Shown one piece after another: positions 52,334 through 55,787 of a stretch of DNA of 55,787 nt. The translations under genes were made by a program, and so were the position numbers. Source of the stretch: Mucilaginibacter sp. (GTDB lineage: Bacteria; Bacteroidota; Bacteroidia; Sphingobacteriales; Sphingobacteriaceae); assembly GCA_028288285.1 (NCBI GenBank), contig JAQBNZ010000016.1, forward strand, positions 1 through 55,787, in the 5' to 3' direction. The notes below the pieces were generated by a model. It was not told the origin of the DNA, searched no databases, and saw only the letters and a list, made by a program, of their open reading frames with translations. Numbering within the stretch: the stretch's first letter is position 1; the number at the start of each line of letters is the position of its first letter.

Positions 52334-53788
52334 ATGAGCACAATGAAAGAAGAACTAAACACGCTGGAACAAACCGTATCAAGTGACTATAAATATGGGT
52401 TTGTTACAGATATAGATACGGATATAGTCCCTAAGGGGATCAACGAAACGGTCATCCGCCTGATCTCGGCCAAGAAAAACGAGCCCGGCTGGATGCTGGA
52501 CTGGCGCCTGAAAGCCTATACCCAATGGCAAAAAATGGAAGAGCCTAAATGGCCAAATGTGACCTATCCACCGATCAATTACCAGGATATTATTTATTAT
52601 GCCGCACCTAAGCAAAAGGAGCAACTAAAAGGTTTGGACGAGCTGGATCCGGAATTGCGCCGCACGTTTGAAAAATTGGGTATTTCCCTGGATGAGCAGA
52701 AACGCCTGAGCGGGGTAGCGGTAGATGTTGTGATGGACAGTGTTTCTGTTGCTACCTCATTTAAAAAACAATTGTCGGAAATAGGCGTTATTTTTTGCTC
52801 GATGAGTGAGGCCATACAGCAACATCCTGACTTGGTAAAAAAATACATGGGTTCTGTGGTACCCATGACAGATAATTATTTTGCTGCATTAAATGCTGCT
52901 GTTTTTACCGATGGTTCTTTTTGCTATATACCTAAAGGGGTGCGCTGCCCAATGGAGCTGTCTACCTATTTCCGGATAAATACGGAGAATTCAGGGCAGT
53001 TTGAACGCACACTTATAATTGCAGAAGATGATAGCTACGTAAGCTACCTGGAGGGTTGCACAGCCCCTATGCGAGACGAAAATCAACTGCATGCCGCGGT
53101 GGTTGAACTGGTTGCGCTGAATAAAGCGGAGATTAAATATTCTACCGTTCAAAACTGGTATCCCGGTGATAAGGAAGGTCATGGAGGTATTTATAATTTT
53201 GTAACGAAACGCGGGATATGCCTGGGCGAACGGTCCAAAATATCATGGACACAGGTAGAAACCGGTTCGGCTATTACCTGGAAATACCCAAGCGTAATTT
53301 TAAAGGGAGATTATTCAATCGGCGAGTTTTATTCTGTTGCCCTTACCAATAATCATCAGCAGGCTGACACAGGCACCAAAATGATACATTTGGGCAAGAA
53401 TACCAAAAGCAGAATTGTTGCCAAAGGGATTTCTGCGGGATATAGCAACAATAGTTACCGCGGACTGGTGCGCGCCAGCAAGTGGGCCACCAATGCCCGT
53501 AATTATTCGCAGTGCGATTCTTTGTTGCTGGGCGATAAGTGCGGTGCAAATACCTTCCCTTATATAGAAGTTAAAAACACTACCGCTATTGTTGAACACG
53601 AAGCAACTACATCAAAAATTGGCGAAGATCAGCTTTTTTATTGCAGGCAACGAGGTATTGACACAGAAACTGCTGTGGCATTAATAGTTAACGGCTTTGC
53701 CAAAGAAGTAATGAACCAGTTGCCTATGGAGTTTGCTGTAGAGGCACAAAAGTTACTTGCCATTAGCCTGGAAGGTAGTGTAGGTTAA
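52334..53788 (+). CDS. sufB: Fe-S cluster assembly scaffold SufB
   Basis: From the ATG at 52334 the protein has 484 residues. It has the SufB hallmarks: [20 protein letters not shown] and [16 protein letters not shown], then [80 protein letters not shown] and the C-terminal [20 protein letters not shown]. SufB is the scaffold of the SufBC2D complex that builds iron-sulfur clusters. The frame also opens upstream at a TTG (52295), but that lies on the promoter, so the ATG at 52334 is chosen. Confidence 0.97.
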   Translation: MSTMKEELNTLEQTVSSDYKYGFVTDIDTDIVPKGINETVIRLISAKKNEPGWMLDWRLKAYTQWQKMEEPKWPNVTYPPINYQDIIYYAAPKQKEQLKGLDELDPELRRTFEKLGISLDEQKRLSGVAVDVVMDSVSVATSFKKQLSEIGVIFCSMSEAIQQHPDLVKKYMGSVVPMTDNYFAALNAAVFTDGSFCYIPKGVRCPMELSTYFRINTENSGQFERTLIIAEDDSYVSYLEGCTAPMRDENQLHAAVVELVALNKAEIKYSTVQNWYPGDKEGHGGIYNFVTKRGICLGERSKISWTQVETGSAITWKYPSVILKGDYSIGEFYSVALTNNHQQADTGTKMIHLGKNTKSRIVAKGISAGYSNNSYRGLVRASKWATNARNYSQCDSLLLGDKCGANTFPYIEVKNTTAIVEHEATTSKIGEDQLFYCRQRGIDTETAVALIVNGFAKEVMNQLPMEFAVEAQKLLAISLEGSVG

Positions 53789-53822
53789 ATTTTTAAACAC
53801 ATCTAATACACACAGAACTATC

Positions 53823-54596
53823 ATGCTATCAATAAAAAACATACACGCAACAATTGAAGGGAAGCAAATATTAAACGGGATTGACCTGGATATTAAACCA
53901 GGAGAAGTTCATGCCATTATGGGACCGAATGGTTCAGGAAAAAGCACACTCGCTTTGGTGTTGGCAGGCAGGGATGGGTATGAGGTAACACAGGGTTCGG
54001 CTACCTTTTCAGGTAAAAATCTATTAGAAATGCCACCCGAAGACCGCGCACGTGAAGGCTTGTTTCTTGCTTTTCAGTACCCGGTTGAAATACCTGGGGT
54101 AAGTACTACTAATTTCATCAAAACAGCAGTAAACGAAAAGCGGAAGTACCGGGGCGAAGAACCATTGGATGCAGTTGCTTTTTTGAAAAGGCTGAAAGAG
54201 AAAATGGCGCTGGTCAATATAGATCAGTCTTTACTTAGCCGGTCTGTTAACGAAGGTTTTTCTGGCGGTGAAAAAAAACGTAACGAAATTTTCCAGATGG
54301 CCATGCTGGAACCTAAGCTGGCCATACTGGACGAAACGGATTCGGGTTTGGATATAGATGCCCTGCGAATTGTAGCTAAAGGCGTCAATCAATTGCGGCA
54401 CAAGGATAGGGCCATACTTATTATTACCCACTATCAACGATTGCTAGACTACCTTACGCCTGATTTTGTGCACGTGTTGTACAATGGCCGCATTGTTAGG
54501 TCGGGCGGTAAAGAGCTGGCCCTGGAACTTGAAGAAAAAGGGTATGATTTTATTAAGGACGAGTTGGGTTTAACGGCAGATTTACAGGCTGAATAA
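53823..54596 (+). CDS. sufC: Fe-S cluster assembly ATPase SufC
   Basis: The 257-residue ABC ATPase has Walker A GPNGSGKST (about residue 34-42), the SufC segment LFLAFQYPVEIPGVSTTNFI, signature NEGFSGGEKKRNEIFQMAML, and Walker B LAILDETDSGLDIDALRIVA. The final part THYQRLLDYLTPDFVHVLYN is typical. SufC drives conformational change of SufB-SufD during cluster assembly. It follows sufB after 34 bases, and sufD follows after 17. Confidence 0.97.
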   Translation: MLSIKNIHATIEGKQILNGIDLDIKPGEVHAIMGPNGSGKSTLALVLAGRDGYEVTQGSATFSGKNLLEMPPEDRAREGLFLAFQYPVEIPGVSTTNFIKTAVNEKRKYRGEEPLDAVAFLKRLKEKMALVNIDQSLLSRSVNEGFSGGEKKRNEIFQMAMLEPKLAILDETDSGLDIDALRIVAKGVNQLRHKDRAILIITHYQRLLDYLTPDFVHVLYNGRIVRSGGKELALELEEKGYDFIKDELGLTADLQAE

Positions 54597-54613
54597 ATTA
54601 AAAAGACAAGATC

Positions 54614-55787
54614 ATGGTCGACGTAAGTTATTTTAAGGACCGGTTTGAACAGCTGCAAAACGCAAGCACGGATAGTGAGATCGCCAAGATCCGGCTTAAG
54701 GGCTTTGATACTTTTAACAAAACAGGCCTTCCTGCTTCTCGTAATGAGGAATGGAAATATACAAGTATAAGTGGCCTGTTTGATAAGGTGTACCATTTGG
54801 CAGGCGATGACGGGAAGCTGAGTATTTCCCAGGCTGACGTTGATGCCATCAGATTGCCGGGACACCAACAAGCCAATGAATTGGTTTTTGTAAATGGCCG
54901 GTTTATGTCTTCTTTTTCAACTATCCGTTCTTCGGATGATCAATTAACTTTGCTGCCATTGGAACAGGCCGCAAAGGGAGTATACAAAAAGCTGGTTAGG
55001 GAACACCTGGGACAGAGCAGCTGTTATATTAAAGATGGGATTCATGCGCTCAACACATCATTCATCTATGGCGGGGTTTTCATTCACGTCACCAAAGGGG
55101 TGGAATTGGAGCATCCTGTTTATTTGTATCATCTTTCAGATGTAAGGGAACATCACACTCTTTCCCAGCCCCGCAGCCTGGTATATGTTGATGAAGGAAG
55201 CAAATTGCAATTAATAGAGACTTATAAAACTATTGGCACATCAGATAGTTTCACCAACGAGGTGGTGGAGATAGTAGTTAACAATAATGCCCTTGTTGAA
55301 TATTATAAGATACAGAATGACGCAGCTAATGCCAATCAGGTTAGCACAACACACATCAGGCAAACGGGTGTAAGTTATGTACATGCCGTAACTATTACGC
55401 TTAGCGGCGGCATGATCCGTAATAATATGAACCTGGTGCTGGAAGCGGCAGGCAATGAAGCACATTTGTATGGGCTATATATGCTAAAAGGCCACACACA
55501 TACTGATAACCATACTTTGGTAGATAACAAGGCACCCAATTGTTTTAGTAATCAATTATATAAGGGGATTGTGGACGATAATGCCACAGGTGTGTTCAAT
55601 GGGAAGATATTGGTGCAGCCGCAGGCACAAAAAACCAATGCTTATCAATCCAACAAAAATATCTTATTATCTGATAATGCAAGTATCAATACCAAGCCAC
55701 AGCTGGAGATTTTTGCTGATGACGTAAAATGTTCGCATGGTTGTACCGTAGGGCAATTGGATGAAGCCGCCTTGTTCTATTTAAGGG
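54614..55787 (+). CDS. sufD: Fe-S cluster assembly protein SufD (5' part, cut by the window end)
   Basis: The reading frame from ATG 54614 stays open for 391 codons to the window end. It begins MVDVSYFKDRFEQLQN and carries the SufD blocks LPASRNEEWKYTSI, then SCYIKDGIHALNTSFIYGGV, DNKAPNCFSNQLYKGIVDDN, GVFNGKILVQPQAQKTNAYQ and CSHGCTVGQLDEAALFYLR. Those C-terminal motifs are highly conserved, so little more than about 40-60 residues is missing. It pairs with SufB and SufC in the SufBC2D complex. Confidence 0.95.
   Translation, partial: MVDVSYFKDRFEQLQNASTDSEIAKIRLKGFDTFNKTGLPASRNEEWKYTSISGLFDKVYHLAGDDGKLSISQADVDAIRLPGHQQANELVFVNGRFMSSFSTIRSSDDQLTLLPLEQAAKGVYKKLVREHLGQSSCYIKDGIHALNTSFIYGGVFIHVTKGVELEHPVYLYHLSDVREHHTLSQPRSLVYVDEGSKLQLIETYKTIGTSDSFTNEVVEIVVNNNALVEYYKIQNDAANANQVSTTHIRQTGVSYVHAVTITLSGGMIRNNMNLVLEAAGNEAHLYGLYMLKGHTHTDNHTLVDNKAPNCFSNQLYKGIVDDNATGVFNGKILVQPQAQKTNAYQSNKNILLSDNASINTKPQLEIFADDVKCSHGCTVGQLDEAALFYLR

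Overview
The window looks like a chromosomal segment of a Bacteroidota bacterium, most likely family Sphingobacteriaceae (Mucilaginibacter/Pedobacter-like). Supporting signs are promoters of the TAnnTTTG type, few Shine-Dalgarno sequences, a PgpH-like HD protein, a DUF2723 membrane glycosyltransferase, a UpxY-type NusG paralog and a SufBCD operon of Bacteroidota type. The genus is inferred from remembered protein similarity, not from a search.

Layout. 1-2.3 kb: a PgpH-like cyclic-dinucleotide phosphodiesterase and tRNA-Ser(GCU) with promoter and terminator. 2.4-8.3 kb: an accessory zone downstream of the tRNA with many broken genes (a sigma factor, a DUF1772-like membrane protein, a reductase remnant, an SRPBCC copy). 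Between them lie intact genes: a HAD phosphatase-P-loop ATPase fusion, an ArsR/AHSA1 pair with palindromic operators, and SRPBCC paralogs. 8.3-15.4 kb: an isocitrate lyase/PEP mutase-like protein, DUF899 and DUF2182 proteins, a large DUF2723 protein O-mannosyltransferase-like enzyme on the minus strand, and a VOC protein.

16.1-37.5 kb: a 21-kb one-direction operon for an extracellular contractile injection system (eCIS; Afp/PVC/MAC relatives). It starts with a specialised NusG paralog, followed by sheath, tube, zinc-ribbon baseplate/chaperone protein, a disordered protein, Afp16-like cap, Afp15-like AAA+ ATPase, a small protein, Afp7-like functions split over two genes, Afp8-like hub and spike split over two genes, a PAAR-like tip, gp25, two baseplate-J-like wedge proteins, a gpI-like protein and a DUF6519 protein, the last two with beta-helix regions. 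I could not find an obvious tape-measure protein. 37.9-44.8 kb: a probable cargo/modification block containing a GT2-GT-methyltransferase fusion, an HExxH protein with a Pro/Ala-rich tail, a DUF4157 eCIS-associated protein with HExxH, and a methyltransferase-glycosyltransferase fusion. The antiterminator probably lets RNA polymerase read the whole structural operon. The structural genes would build a contractile particle, and the following block probably supplies or modifies its payload or fibres.

45-55.8 kb: housekeeping and stress genes. These are a cold-shock-domain protein with a promoter placed for a leaderless transcript, the glycerol operon glpD-glpK-glpF (minus strand), a frameshifted 2Fe-2S ferredoxin-like gene facing a CRP/FNR-like site, a secreted protein that looks 3'-truncated, a KGG stress protein, and sufB-sufC-sufD (sufD runs off the window end).
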